64,000 bases of DNA from NCBI RefSeq assembly GCF_958298935.1, contig NC_084923.1:32704501-32768500 (forward strand), written 5' to 3'. Every line of letters starts with the position of its first letter. The stretch's first letter is position 1. Origin of the DNA: Phragmites australis. Lineage: Eukaryota > Streptophyta > Magnoliopsida > Poales > Poaceae. The notes beneath the pieces were generated by a model, which saw only the letters and a list, made by a program, of their open reading frames with translations, did not search any database and was not told the origin of the DNA. Below, piece after piece: positions 1 to 11,769 of the stretch. The position numbers were made by a program, and so were the translations under genes.

Positions 1-1157
1 CAAAGGGGACGGTCGGCGGAGGGGTTCTCGTTGGAGCCGAGCTCGGGCACGGCGGTGACTCGCCGGACACAAGTGCAAACCTCATGGCCGGCCTCGGATT
101 GCGACGACAAGCGGCGAAAAAGCATCAGGAGGGAACGGCGATCTCGTTTTGGGGCTTACTAAAGGCTGCGCGGCACGGGAAGGTGGTCGGCGACGGAAGG
201 GGGCGGCGGCGGCTTCGAGAACTCATCGGAGAAGGCTCTCCGGCGGCGCAGAGATCAAATCGACGACGGGAAAAGCTTCTGTGGTGGCAGGCACTCGCGA
301 TGGTGGGCTCGGGATGTGCTGTAAGGCTCTGGAACGGCGTGGCGGCGAGCTCAGTCGAAGCGGTGGCGAGGGTGGCGCGGCGAGCTCTAAACTCGGCGTC
401 TAAGGCTCGGGTTTTGGCGAATTCTGGTTGAGATGCGTTCGGGGAGGGAGGCTCTACTTATATAGGCAGCTCGGGGTGTCCAGGACGACGGCGCAGCGAG
501 ATCAACTCGGACACGGCGACAGGGAGATGCATCCGAGCTCAAATCCGCGATTTCCTTAGAGATAAGGCCGGCTAGAGATAGAGGGGATCCTGGGGATTTG
601 ATTTGGCAACTCTCTAGAAATTCTCGGGTTCGGTTTGGTCTCGGATTCGAACGGAAATTGGCGGCCGACGCGTTCCCGTCTCTGGGTCGGAGTCCGACTG
701 AGGAGGAAGAAGGTCCTGACATGCGGGACCCGCATGTGAGCGACTCGGGTGAGTGGTTCGGTGCACGGGGATGGCGCGCGGAGATGGGCCGAGGCAGGCG
801 GCCCAGGTGGGAAGGGAAACCGGCGACGGCTGGGCCAAAGTCGAGGGGAAAGCGGGCCGAAAAGAGAAAAGATGGCCCAGAAGAGATTTTATTCTTTTTC
901 TTTTCCTATGAATTCAAATCCAAATTCAAATTCAAAATCCAGGCAAAAACTCTTCAAATAAATTCATCAAAAATTCAAATAAAAATCTTATTTGCCTAAT
1001 TCAGCATGAATGCAAGATATTCACTTATATCCTATGTCATTTTCTTTTTCTTTCATATAAAATAGGGTTCTCTCTCTTTTTAAATAAAATATTAAATTCA
1101 TTTGAACTTTAACAAATATTGAGAAAAATTTAGAATTAGAAAAAATTGGGTGTTACA
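1..1157 (-). repeat. Partial large gypsy LTR, minus orientation
   Basis: This stretch is the same family as the solo LTR at 21279-24469 and aligns with its right-hand ~1.16 kb (about 23300-24469) at high similarity. Both end in GGGTGTTACA, the inverted form of an LTR start (TGTAACACCC). A TATATAAG-type box on the minus strand near 456-465 matches the one at 23752-23760, so the U3 part lies here and the LTR reads leftward off the window. The bases to the right of 1157 are transposase coding sequence and not a polypurine tract, so 1157 is an outer boundary. Whether this is a solo LTR or the 5' LTR of an element cannot be seen. Small ORFs inside it are not genes. Confidence 0.85.
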
Positions 1158-2052
1158 TATGGGCAAGACTGGACGAACTAACTCTGAAACAGACAGCTGA
1201 GGTTGCAGCCACAGGTGATGAACCGATAGCTCTTGGACCCCTCCTAACAGATACTCCTCAGATAGTAAGGAGGTCAGGTTCAGCTATTAGGAGCTTTTCA
1301 CAGGACATGTAATGAGCCAAATGAAAAGTAGGCTTTGCTGTACGACAGTGGTGGGGTAAGGTATAGAATAATGACAACAAATCTTGCTGAGATTTATAAC
1401 TGGGTCATGCGTGGTATGAGGTCCCTCCCACTCGTTGGAATTGTAGAAGGTATTTTAGATGGGACATGTAAATTCTTTATTGATCGATACGCAGTTGCTT
1501 CCAAGGTAATGGAATATATCGTATGCTTTATGGACGGATGCTATGTGAGTATATGGAGAAGGCCACAAAGAAGGCACACATGCATCGTACTAATCAAGAG
1601 GGGACTACGGAGCACAGGTTCATTGTCCTGTGTCTACGTGAGTGGCATGTGCAAGAGTGCGTGCTTAGGAGTGGGACATGCATTTGTACTTGCCAGAAGC
1701 CACAATTGCTTCACACAAACCTTGTACACACATCATAGCTGCGTGTGCGGAGTACAATATGCTTCCCAGGCAATATGTTTTAAAGTACTTCATGAAGGAT
1801 CAGATATTGAACACCTGGAATCATGAGTTGTATGGTTACGGCATTGTTGATACATTTACAAGTAATCCAAACCCTTCACGAATCTATGTGCCTGATTTGG
1901 AAAAGATGAAGAACGCACCAGGTCATCGACAAACTCGCCAGATTCATAACAATATGGATGAATCTGAGGAGGGTCCAGGGCCAAGCGATACAGCTAGTGC
2001 AATGAAATAGGTCACACGTACAAGTATTGTCCTAAAAATGCACATGTTGTGT
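1158..2052 (+). pseudogene. MULE (MuDR-like) transposase, C-terminal half, broken
   Basis: Translations in changing frames give the conserved C-terminal part of a plant Mutator-like transposase. A LDELT..QTAEV segment lies at 1166-1200, TTNLAEIYNWVMRG near 1375-1420 and an FIDRY segment near 1480. A SWIM-type zinc-binding segment follows (CICTCQK near 1680, then HIIAACAEYNMLP near 1730-1770), then KYFMKD..LNTW and a partial zinc knuckle ending GHTYKYCPKNA near 2010-2045. The catalytic core would lie further upstream and is cut off by the LTR at 1157. Frame changes and stops (for example TAA near 1311 and TAG near 2008) show it is dead. It sits just upstream of a PMD gene in the same orientation, the arrangement of an autonomous MULE with accessory genes. 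Confidence 0.8.
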
Positions 2053-2353
2053 AGGTGAGTATTGCATCGTGTTCTAGCGTGATTGTATTTAGCGTACCTT
2101 ACTGTTATATTTGTACTTCGCTCTCTAGCATTTTAACCTTAAATTTGTAAGTACATGTTGCAATATATTCATGTTACTTCTCGTACGTGTATGTAATATA
2201 AAGTTCTGCTCATGTAACTATGACATTATTTCATATAATAGACTGTATGTATTAATCATTTACATATAGTTGCAATGTAAATTTCCATTAAATATATATT
2301 GTTCTTGTCTACATGTTGCAATATATTAATGTACATGTGGTTTTAATGCAGAT
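2053..2353. other. AT-rich spacer between MULE transposase and PMD gene
   Basis: About 300 bases with no coding potential. The sequence is AT-rich with near-repeats of a TACATGTTGCAATATATTMATGTTAC-like string near 2152-2180 and 2308-2336. It probably holds the transposase 3' end and the promoter of the next gene, but no clear TATA box stands out. Confidence 0.4.
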
Positions 2354-4011
2354 ATGGCGCACCCACCAACCCTCGAGCTTCTCGACCCTGTAGTGGACAA
2401 GAGGCATCACAGCTTCTCGTCCGCCGTGCACCAGACGGAGTTAGGAGTATTCCGACCACGTGGCCCTGGAGAGCTACTTACGGTCGACGATCGGTGGAAG
2501 CACCGGTAAGTCACTACTTTTATATGCATGTGCCGATTCATTTATGTATTGCATCCCCCAGTTTATTTATATTCCCAATGGTGCAGGTTGGCAGCTATGG
2601 GACTCCTACCGCTTTGTCGTTTGGTGAGGCCCGATCGACGAAGAACCCCGAGGCAGCGGCGCGTAGAATCTATTTTGACCGCTCGCTGATAGCAGCCCTG
2701 GTTGACTGATGGAGGCCTGAGACACATACTTTCCACCTCCCCTGCGGTGAGATGACTCCAACCTTGCAGGACGTAGCCTACCTCTTAGGCTTACCTTGCG
2801 CGGGAGCTGCGATTGGAGTCATCAACATGGATGCTGACCGGATGAACGTCATGCATCAGTGCTTTGGCTCGGTTCAGCGGATAGACGATGCACCCCCCTA
2901 CGTGCCTGAGTTTTTGTCCGATCCATGAGGGCCCACAAAGAAGTGGATCCTACTGTTTCAGGTACCTTACAATGCAACTTCTCATTTACTTTTCGAGTAT
3001 CCAGTTTTCTTCCTTATTATCACTTGCCATACTTGCATCCTGCGTACATGCACCTGGAGGCCAACATGTACTCGGTGTCGAGGCATTTGGAGGCCTACCT
3101 GCTTTGGCTGTTTGGCTGGGTTATGTTCACCAGCGGCCAAGGCCACCTGGTGGCGATGACCCTTGTTCCGTACGCGAGGTTGATAGAGGTTACGGTTGGC
3201 GAGGAGGTACCACAATTCAATTGGGCATCTGCTGTCCTTGCTATGACACATCGGGTGTTGTGCAACGTGTGCACGAAGAAGGAGCCGCTTGCCACTTCTG
3301 CTAGGTGCCCACTACTACTGTAGTTGTGGTCCTATGAGCGGTTCGCCATAGGCCGGCCAGTGGTGGATCACTCCCCGTACGCTGAGGAATGGTACGGCGA
3401 GCCCGAGGAGGACGTGCCTACCATAGCCTCGCTGTGGTGTCGATGCCGGGTACATACTTTTTTTAATACTTTAATTGTCATATGTTTTTGTTATGGATGT
3501 AGACTATATTTCTCACATGTTTTTGTTCTAAATTCTAACTATGTATGTCACACAGCCACACTGGGCGCATGAACAGGCTCACAGCGCGTATGAGCTTTTT
3601 TTATCACAATTCGACCGGCTGCATCCGGACGACGTGGTATGGATGCCGTACAACTTCTTGGCCATCCAAGGTTGTGCAGGTTTAGGCCTGTCTCTGCTAT
3701 GTACCCGCAACGAGGAGTACTGGCTTACAAAGACACCGCTTATCTTTGACATCTACGTCAAGGATTATACATCGCACCACGTCATGTGGCAGTTCGGGTG
3801 CCACCAGGCTTTCCCTCTCGTCCACATTCGCATTGTTCCAGTGCACGTTCACAGGTAACTATAATGAAGTGAATAATTCGTAACATTCGTCTTACTATCA
3901 TTCTATTTAACGTGGTTCACTTGTAGGTATACACGCAAGGGACAGCCGGCTGGCAACCTCTGGGCAGATCGCTTGGCCCCGTATGTCTCAGCATGGGCAA
4001 AGTGAGCAATT
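2354..4011 (+). pseudogene. Plant mobile domain (PMD, aminotransferase-like) gene, 5' part
   Basis: The first exon starts at ATG 2354 and ends at 2505 before GTAAGT; exon 2 starts at 2587 after a GTGCAG acceptor. Recognisable PMD signatures follow: WRPETHTFHLPCGEMTPTL then DVAYLLGLPC near 2710-2800, LWLFGWVMFTSGQGH near 3100-3150, LWSYERFAIGRP near 3322-3355, and VVWMPYN..AIQG near 3640-3670. Exons are separated by short introns starting GTACCTT (about 2961) and GGTACATAC (about 3448). Stop codons and frame changes (for example around 2680-2710, 2927 and 3322) show the gene is broken. PMD proteins are known both as host silencing factors (MAIN/MAIL family) and as cargo of MULEs and gypsy elements; the neighbouring transposase points to transposon cargo. 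The gene resumes at 7966 after a retrotransposon insertion. Confidence 0.75.
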
Positions 4012-4479
4012 CAATATCATTCCAAGTAATTTATTCTTGATTTATGCATTTAATTTCAAAGATTCAATCTTGTGTAGATTGCATCATACCACGAAAATGT
4101 CTTGCAAAAATGTGTTTTTCTTGCAAGTGTTTAGAACCTCTTTATTGAAAATATGAGCAATTTGAAGTAGTATATTTTTGTGAAAATTCTGTAATCATGT
4201 TTATGATTCATCCAATCCCAAATATGCAAAAGATTTCATATCAAATGCTTGAGTTGCTCCTATATGCAATATTGATGAAAATTGCAAAATCTTTTGCTTG
4301 AGATTTTTAGTCCGCTTTAAATTGCTTTTTGGACATATATGCTTATGAGATGTTGACACTTTGTGATAAATGAGAAATTCGTTATATTGTTAACAATTTT
4401 GCTATATTAAACTTAGAGCATAATCCATTGCATTTGTGTTTGGATATTTATTTTGGACTCATACTTGATTTGTCTTCAA

Positions 4480-4690
4480 TTGAATTAGTTTCAATTGGAA
4501 TTGGTATCTCTTTCAATTGTTTCAATCGGTATGCTTTGAATTTTCAATTGATATCTCTTATAGGTATTCAATTGATATCCTTTGGAATTTTAATTGGCAT
4601 CTTTTTCAATTGGTATCTCTTGTAGTTATCTAATTGATATCTTTTGAAGTTTTAATTGGTATTTCCTTTTGAAATCTCTTTTGGCATCTC
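4480..4690. repeat. Degenerate TTCAATTGGTATCTCTTT repeats
   Basis: A low-complexity array of degenerate, partly inverted strings built around CAATTG and GGTATCTCTT, with about eight imperfect copies over 200 bases. It lies in the non-coding 3' internal region of the copia element and encodes nothing convincing. Confidence 0.6.
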
Positions 4691-5484
4691 TTTGAACCCC
4701 TTTGACTTATTGTATAGCTTGTTCTCCTCACATAACTCGTAATTGGATAAGTGTATTTGGTTTAACTCAAATTATGAAAAATACACATATCATGAGGAGT
4801 TTACACTATACATGGTCTTGCACTAGCTTTCGATGATTCCATTTGTGGGATAGAACTAATGTGCTTCGAATGATTTTTGGGAAAAATTCTCTTTTAGCAA
4901 GTCCTCCATAATTCTTACCAATTTGACGTCAATTGAGGGAGAATTCATTTTGATGATTCCATTTTGGCATTGATGTCAATTGGGGGAGAATTTGGACTAA
5001 ATATTATATTTTGTTAGAGGGCTTTGCATATGGAGGATAATTTGCTTATATGAGGAAGATGTCAATTAGGGAAGAATTTGAATGATTGCCTTTGAGAAAT
5101 GAGGTGAGAGGTTTGCTTTGCATGAGCATATTCATCTTCATACATACTTTGTCATGCTTGCTTGATATGTATAAAGTAAACTCCGCCCAAAATTTGAGAT
5201 AGACAATATATGCAATGATATTCAAAATTCATTCACACATGCATAGATTGTGGGGGAGTTTATTATATACATATGTTGGTTTTTACTAACATCAAAACCT
5301 TTGTGGTGTTTGATGCTAGTAAAACTAGTTTTGGCAATCTCAAATATCTTTGTGATATTTGGTATTTCCAAAACTTGTTCTTTGTATATATTCATCTTTG
5401 GATTAAATGTATACTTAGAACTTTGAATTTTATCAAATATAATCATCTAGTGAGATTTTCATCAATTACCAAAATGGGGGAGAT

Positions 5485-7965
5485 TGAAAGTGCATCTAGC
5501 CCCTATGTGTGGTTTTGGTAATTAATGACAATACCTATGGACTAACAATGGTGTTGATTTTGTTAGTAGGTTGTTCCACAGGTGATGCATGGATAAGAGA
5601 TATGCATGAGTTCTAGGTAAATGGGGAGATTGAAAATGCATCAAGATGAATGAGCTCTATGTGATGCTCGGGTAAGTGATGATAATGCCTATGGACTAAC
5701 AATCATATTAAGAATCGCTATTAGGTTATTCCATAGGAGATGCATAAATGATGAAGCATGGATTTTTTGAGAAACGCCATGAGTTCAAAGAATTGCATCA
5801 AAAGTCATTGAGATTTTAGTGATGCTCATAAGAAGAAGAAGAAGCTCAATAAGATTAGCAATAAGCTTGAAGGCTAAGTTACTTGTGGAGATCAAGTAAC
5901 TAAAGGTATGACTTGTTAATAGAGTTTTATGGACTAACCCGTGTGCTATGTGTTTAAGAATGAGTGGGGTTAGGTTCTATATGAAGATTGACAATACGCA
6001 TGAAGGCTAATAAGTTACTTGTGGAGATCAAGTAACTTAAGGTATAAAAGTTGTCATTTAGGTTTTATGGACTAACACATGTGCTTTGTTCTTGAGAGTG
6101 AGTTGGGGTTAGGATCTATAAGAAGGCATAAGTTGAATTGAAATCACATATGCCAAGAGTGAAGAACAAAAGTGGACTCCATATATGAAAAAATGAATTC
6201 TCTGAAGATGTCGAATACAAATGGTTTTCTATGGCAAGACGGTGAAGGGCAAGCAAGACTCGGCTGCGATGGACCATCCGGTGGTGAAGGGCAAGCAAAT
6301 GGCTTGGCGCCGAAGGACCAAGGCGGTGGTGAAGAGCGAGTGAAGCTTTGCGCCAATGGACCGTGTGAGGCCATGAGAAGCTATGGGTGATTCGTATCAA
6401 TCACATGAAGAATCAAGAAAATATGGAGTGAAGAATATATGAAAGTTGGCAACCCTCAAGGTTTGAAAGAAAGAAGCGGTACTTGAAAGTTTTCAAATGC
6501 TCAAAGTGGTTCAAATGTGTTTTATCTTTGAAATTGAGTCTAGGTATGCCGCACTATTAAGAGGGATGCAACGTAAGCTAATTGTCGCGTCTCAGTGCTC
6601 AAGAGTTCCCAACCAAACCCAAAGTGAGAGTTTCTTGTTAAGAGTCCGAAGTGGAAAGTGTGTAAGTGTCTAAAATGGGTTTTGGAGTATTCCTAATCTG
6701 ATCCTATATGTTTTAGGTGATGAATTCAGTTGGGATATGTAGCTCTCTGAATAAGCTTTCCATAGAGTCCAAAATCGTCGAAATCGGACTCCGGGATCAA
6801 AAGTTATCGCTGTTTTTCGAAGGTCAGCTGTGCTGTACTCAGAGACTCCGGTGAAGACCGGATTTTCCGGTACCTGGAGTGGCCGGAGACTCCGGTGTAG
6901 GCCAGATACTCCGGTAAAGTCTAGAAAAGAGCCTAACGGCAAGTTTTTTGAAGTGGGCTATTTATACCCCACTCACCCCATCCTTTGGGGCTGCTGCAAG
7001 GGGCACGAAAGAACACATTTCTAGAGCCAAAAGAACCTCTTCCACTCAATTCTAGTGTGTGATTTAAGAAGAAAAGTGAGTTGGGTTGAGAGATTGAAAG
7101 ATTGAATGCAAGTGAGCTAAAATTCAATCTTGAACACTTGAGTTCTTGACAAGAAGTTCTCGAAGCGTTTGTTACTCTTGGAGGTGAAGCCTCCTAGCTG
7201 GCTAGGTGTCGCCGGTGAGCTCCCGTGCTTGTGGTGAGCCGCAGGAAAGTTTGTGAAGGGCTCGATTTCACCTCCGCAAGGGAAGAAATCAAGAGTGGAT
7301 TGAGGAAAGCGGTTGAAAGAGACCCGACTCTTTGGAGCTTCCTCAATGGAGACGTAGGATTCACGGTGGTGAATCCGAACTTCGGGAAATAAATCTTGTG
7401 TCTCCTCTCTTGTTTCTTTACTTTTGAGTTCTTGTTCAAATCTTTGTGCATATTGCTCGATCTACTTGTTTGTGTGTATTTGAGTATAGGTTCTCTGTGG
7501 ATCTACTTGAAATCATCTCCGGGAACACACGATATCACTTGATTTGAGCTAGAACTCTCTACCCATCCTTTTTATTCAGTTTCGAGCTCTGTTCTGTACA
7601 GAAACCGGAGAATCCAGACTTCACTGGAGTTTCCGGATCTGTACAACCCGGAGACTCATGTCTTCACCGGAGTATCCGGATGAACAGTAATTTCATGCAT
7701 ATAAACAGTGTTTTCAGCCTTTTCCAATTTAAATTTTATTGCATATCTCTTGCTAGATTAGAGTAATTTTTGTCACCTTAGGATTGTAATTTCCATACTT
7801 ATTTAGAGTGATTGTGCACTAGTTGAGCCTAGCATATTTAGATTTTTCACTTGTGAAAAATCCGTTAATTTATATTCCGCTGCAAGTTTAGGCCAACGGT
7901 AAAAGGAGATGAATTTTTGTAAATCGCCTATTCACCCTCCTCTAGGCGATATCATTGTCCTTTCA
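5485..7965 (+). repeat. 3' LTR of the Sirevirus-like element (2,481 bp)
   Basis: The LTR starts TGAAAGTGCATC directly after the polypurine tract and ends GTCCTTTCA, giving a perfect 6-base terminal inverted repeat (TGAAAG/CTTTCA). Its first ~115 bases are partly repeated at about 5632-5750 (both contain TATGGACTAACAAT). Coding sequence of the split PMD gene resumes at 7966. A short ORF at 6172-6390 is a by-product of GGTGAAGGGCAAGCAA repeats, not a gene. Pairs of ACTCCGG/CCGGAG strings at 6840-6915 and 7600-7680 are a notable internal feature. Confidence 0.85.
5868..6125. repeat. Two ~130-bp tandem repeats inside the copia LTR
   Basis: The unit contains AGTTACTTGTGGAGATCAAG followed by TAACT, then a TTTTATGGACTAAC string and a GGGGTTAGG string. 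Copies start near 5872 and 6004 and differ at scattered bases. This is an internal LTR duplication without coding potential. Confidence 0.7.
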
Positions 7966-8815
7966 AGGTCCGATGTGCAATGTCGTCCATCGATATCAGC
8001 ACACACACGGCCCCATGTACCACGACCTGCAGGCCCGAACCCAATAAGTACGGATTTTTCATACGCACGATGTTTAAATATATTCGTTTATTACGGGTGT
8101 ATCAATTTCAAACAAATATTAGGTGCACCTACACACGTGTCGACGTTACCACCTAAACCGAGCCTAGTGCTGGCACCCTCATCACTCACAGGCCACTCAG
8201 GTACTGGGCGACACTACATTGCCGTATTCAATATATTCAATAGTACATCTAATATTGTCCACAGGATACTTCAGTGATGAGGCCGGACTGTCTTCAGCTA
8301 CACCGCGACCGATCCCACCACCACCGTTCGACCCCTACTACGGCACGCACGCCTGGCCATCTGCTGCTGCACCGGCATACCACATAGGTACAATAGTGCA
8401 TTTTATACAACTACTTTCATTTCCATATTTTCCATATCTAATACATTCATCTATTCGTAGGCCCCTCCAGCCAGTACACATGGACGCCCGCAGATCCTTC
8501 TCAGTCTTCATATACGAGTCAGGAGGATGAGACTGGGCCAGACCCCTCATTCGATCTTGTGCGGAACTTCTTCGGGGGCACACCAGACTACAACATCCTC
8601 CAGCAGTCCTAGGTACCCAGTGCTCCACTTCGGACACAGCACACCCAGAAGGAGGCCTCGACACTAGTGTTCCCTACTAGGCCTACCAGGCAAGTCGGTC
8701 CACCCGACACCCTGACCTACACTAGGGGCCACATGAGGGCCAACCAGCTGCAGCGGCATCAGGACCATGATGGGGGGAACGGCCGATGGCAGCGGGGGAG
8801 ATAGCAGTAGGATTG
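7966..8815 (+). pseudogene. PMD gene, 3' part after the copia insertion
   Basis: Directly after the LTR the frame reads GPMCNVVHRYQHTHGP, a continuation of the split PMD protein. Further proline-rich C-terminal exons can be proposed: about 8131-8203 (TLPPKPSLVLAPSS), 8266-8387 (GYFSDEAG..PPPPFDPYY, acceptor CACAG at 8262-8266), and from about 8461 (TWTPADPSQSSYTSQED), with introns starting GTACTG and GTACAATAG. A TAG near 8610 and the split by the LTR element mark it as dead. The C-terminal exons are low-complexity and fast-evolving, so exon borders are tentative. The next MULE module (GRF gene) lies about 700 bases downstream on the same strand. Confidence 0.6.
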
Positions 8816-9501
8816 TACATTTGTTTTTATAACTTACATATGCATATTCAATGCGCGATCTATTCTTACATATTTTCGGATGCGTGTAATCTTTATGGTC
8901 GACTTACTATGTCGTAACTGTTTTTCTTATTCCAATGTGATCACACGCTAGTTGCATTTCTTAATCCAACATGACCACACGCTACTTTCTATCGTCCTCG
9001 GCCGTGTATGAACCATTCATGACAAACCTAAAAAAGTATTTCTTACAAAGCTACTTATACACAAAATGACCACTCGAAAACTATGTCGGGAGTCTAACTT
9101 TAGTCACGAAGTGACCACACAACTAAACTTTAACCATTAAACGACACCACCTCTGTCCTGGCGTAATCTGTAGACATGAATTACCGCACCACTCAACTTT
9201 AACATGAAATGACAACACATTTGTCCTTGCGCAGGCTATAGACAAGAAGTGACAACACGGGACAGCTTTTACCAAAATTAAATGAAAACACATGTACCTT
9301 GACATATTGAATCTCTGTCCAGCATCAATGCCATAACTTTTCCATTCTTCAAGAGGGAATCCAATGCTCCTGCCCCCATCTAAGCCCTTCCACCCACTCC
9401 TTTCTTCAAGAGGGAATCCAATGCTCATGCTTCCCCCCACCATAAATAACGCAACCTTCATACATGGATACACCACTCATTTCTCAGTTCTCTCAACTAC
9501 A
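8816..9501. other. Spacer upstream of the GRF gene with a direct repeat
   Basis: No coding sequence is convincing here. A 25-base direct repeat (TTCAAGAGGGAATCCAATGC core) occurs near 9348 and 9404, 56 bases apart, and several degenerate GAAATGACMACAC strings occur at 9110-9260. This is probably the promoter region of the following gene. Confidence 0.45.
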
Positions 9502-9960
9502 ATGTCTTCCTCAGCTCCACTAAGCCCACCCAAGAAACATTGGGGGATTTTCATCCCCCAGGGGATCGAAACACTGATGTGCTTCTGTGGTGACCGTTAT
9601 AGGCTTTGCGAGTCCCAAGACATCTCATACACCTATAGGTTGCGCTTCTTTGTGTGTGCCAACTACCAATACAACAAGTCTCAATATAGATCATATGAGT
9701 ATCCACCGGTATAGCAACAAAGATTAACCACATCTTTCCCGATTTCACACACTATTTTACTAATCTCTCATCTTGTTCTATTTGTCCAGTCCCCTCCACT
9801 GATCTGTGACTTTATTGAATGGCTTGACATTGAGCAAAATGAAGACCAGAAGCGGTGGGTCGACATGACCATGCGGTGGAGGAGGGAAGCTTACGTACGC
9901 CGAGAGTACGAGCAACAGCAAGAGGAACTACACTTGAAGCGGCAGGAAGAAGAGGCATAA
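9502..9960 (+). CDS. GRF-type zinc finger protein of the MULE
   Basis: Exon 1 runs 9502-9708 and ends CCACCG before GTATAG; exon 2 starts at 9790 after TTTGTCCAG, in phase 0, and ends at TAA 9958-9960, giving about 126 residues. The N-terminal half has the GRF zinc-finger pattern: CFCGD near residue 29, then SYTY..RFFVCANY, although the usual G of the YTYG..RFF motif is replaced by R. The second half (CDFIEWLDIEQNEDQKRWV, then an Arg/Glu-rich helix) is typical of small grass proteins found beside MULE transposases. A likely frameshift at the end displaces the rest of the tail into another frame (9961-10094, AREAERARKQEKARR). It may therefore be a shortened, non-functional copy. GRF fingers are nucleic-acid binding in other proteins; a role in transposition is inference. 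Confidence 0.6.
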
Positions 9961-10094
9961 GGAAGGCAACGCAGGACCATACCGCGACTCAGGCTCGGGA
10001 AGCTGAGAGGGCAAGGAAGCAGGAGAAGGCCCGTCGCACTAAGGTGGTTGGTCCTGATGCCCTGCGAAATGACAAATATCCTATGTGCACTTAG
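9961..10094 (+). pseudogene. Frameshifted basic C-terminal tail of the GRF protein
   Basis: After the stop at 9958-9960 a different frame continues with TATQAREAERARKQEKARR and ends at TAG near 10092. Composition (Arg/Glu/Ala-rich helix) matches the end of exon 2, so a 1- or 2-base indel near 9950-9962 is the simplest explanation. Confidence 0.45.
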
Positions 10095-10379
10095 TAGTGA
10101 GTATCTAATGTAATCTGACATTTTTCTACTCCATAAGGCATGTTATGATTAGGAACGGCGCACTATTAAGTAGATCTTTGTGCGAACCGTACATACCATC
10201 TTTTTTTATCGTGTCGTCCTGGTTACAGTCTCATGTAATGCTTTCCACCGTATGTATAATCTTATGTTTATCGCCGTTTGTAACCTCATTGCCATAAAAT
10301 ATGTTGCGAGTGCTTCACATATATAATTTGTTCACAATATTGATTTTTATTCTCCGAATAATACGTAAACTACTCCAGA

Positions 10380-10800
10380 ATATCGCTTCCCCAATATGCC
10401 GTTTTGGCCACTTTTAACCATTTTAATTCCAAATTTTGCCCCAAAAAAAAACTAATTTCAAATATTGCGCAATATTTTGCAGTATATTTTGTAACTTCTA
10501 AAAAAGTAGCTTACCTGCCCATTAGAAGAGCGGTTAGAAATGTACCCACCCTCTCATTGGGCGGCAGCAACTACCCGTCCTCTGAAAGGGCAGTTAGCCC
10601 CCTTTCCGCCCTCTCAGATGGCGGCTAAGCCACCCGTCCTTTCATCCTTACCGCCATTTGAGATGGCTGCAGCCCTCTCATCCTTACCACCTTTTGATAT
10701 GGTTGCAGCCCTCTCAGGGACGGCAGGCGCCTATTTTACAATTACCGGTATGAGAAATCTATTTATTTAAATCTTTAATGAAAAATATATATAAAAAAAA
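10380..10800. repeat. Probable MULE 3' terminal region with short tandem repeats
   Basis: Non-coding sequence with about three imperfect 36-45-bp units, each carrying CAGCCCTCTCA or similar followed by a CCGCCATTTGAGATGG or ACCACCTTTTGATATGG string (about 10600-10725). Inverted GGCGG/CCGCC pairs could form hairpins. It follows the last MULE gene and may hold the element's right end; no terminal inverted repeat or 9-bp target duplication could be fixed because the left end is outside the window. Confidence 0.4.
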
Positions 10801-11630
10801 CTCGCTTATCACCGCGCGGGCGAGATGACGCCGACCTGCTGCGTGCCGCTCGCTCCCGACTGGCGACTGGCAGGCCCAGCACAGCATGACGATGGTACGT
10901 ACCCGGGGTTGCACTGCACATGTCCTGCTACAAATTTGCGTACGTACCACAGCTAATCTGATATGTGCAATGGCCAATGGGGTTGGGGGCCAGGGGTGTC
11001 ATATACCGTCCTTATCGATGACATACATACATACAGGCTCTTGAATTGCCCGTCGAAGTCCTTCATAAAATGGAACAATTTCAGCGGCTCAATCGTGAAT
11101 TTGATCAATCAGTCCGCTGCGACTCGTTGAATACGACCGAGGTGCACCCCTGGAGCGGTATATTTAAACATTCATGCATGAATCGGTCAACTGTTACTAT
11201 TAGATCGACCGAGACCACACGAACCCAAGCAAGATGGCACGCATACACACGAATTACAGACGTCTACGACTCGGCATCTACCCATACGCCGGTCACTGTG
11301 ACTTTCTCCGTGACTGCCTATGCAGCTGAACCATTTCAGCGGGCACGCAGCGATGGACGGACTCCATCGTTGGGACAACTGTGCTCATGGCTAGTCACTA
11401 TTTGGTTCGTACTTTTACAACACTTCACGGCGTGTAGCGTGTCTGGGTTAGTATCGACTTCAAACTTAGGAATTTTGAATCGGAATGGACTACCGCGCTG
11501 CAAACCGCGTAGATAGGCACGTACTTATGCTAGCTGGACGACCAAGACGCTTAAAAGTACGAGGTGAAGAACTGGCCCGGTCCTGAGTAATACTTTTTCA
11601 GCGCTAGATTATATTATGCATGCATAACGA
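10801..11630. other. Intergenic region upstream of the peptide gene
   Basis: Mixed-composition sequence with no recognisable gene. A 156-codon open frame at 11046-11516 has no domain or gene-like composition and is treated as chance. TACATACATACATACAG at 11020-11037 is a short simple repeat. This is probably distal promoter sequence of the peptide gene. Confidence 0.4.
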
Positions 11631-11632
11631 AA

Positions 11633-11642
11633 CTATAAAAGG
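11633..11642 (+). promoter_or_regulatory. TATA box of the secreted peptide gene
   Basis: The string CTATAAAAGG lies about 130 bases upstream of the peptide ATG (11770), a normal plant core-promoter distance if the transcript starts near 11665 with a ~100-base leader. The second copy of this gene (47083) lacks this box because the large CACTA ends at 46987, between where the box would be and the leader. Confidence 0.55.
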
Positions 11643-11769
11643 AAACCATCCTACCTCCCGTCCAACAAACCAGTTTAACGCATTCGATCAACTTCACCTA
11701 CGCGCTAGCCACCTTGCATTGCATGCAACTGCAGTAATACGTACGAGGTCACCTAGCCCCTGATCTGAT

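Larger units (their letters stand above)
4012..7965 (+). mobile_element. 5'-truncated Sirevirus-like copia element
   Basis: Only about 1.5 kb of 3' internal sequence and one LTR remain. The internal part has no coding sequence but has several polypurine-like strings: GAGGGAGAATTC at 4935, GGGGGAGAATTT at 4982, GGGGGAGTTTA at 5252 and the terminal AAAATGGGGGAGAT at 5471-5484. Multiple polypurine tracts of this kind, together with the LTR opening TGAAAGTGCATCTAGCCCC, are the reason for the Sirevirus (Maximus/SIRE) suggestion. The left boundary near 4012 is approximate: the PMD exon text stops there and no LTR or primer-binding site is present. No target duplication can be paired because the 5' end is lost. 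Confidence 0.75.

Noticed and set aside
11046..11516. 156-codon frame upstream of the peptide gene
   Set aside because: No domain, no introns or promoter context, ordinary amino-acid noise; treated as chance.
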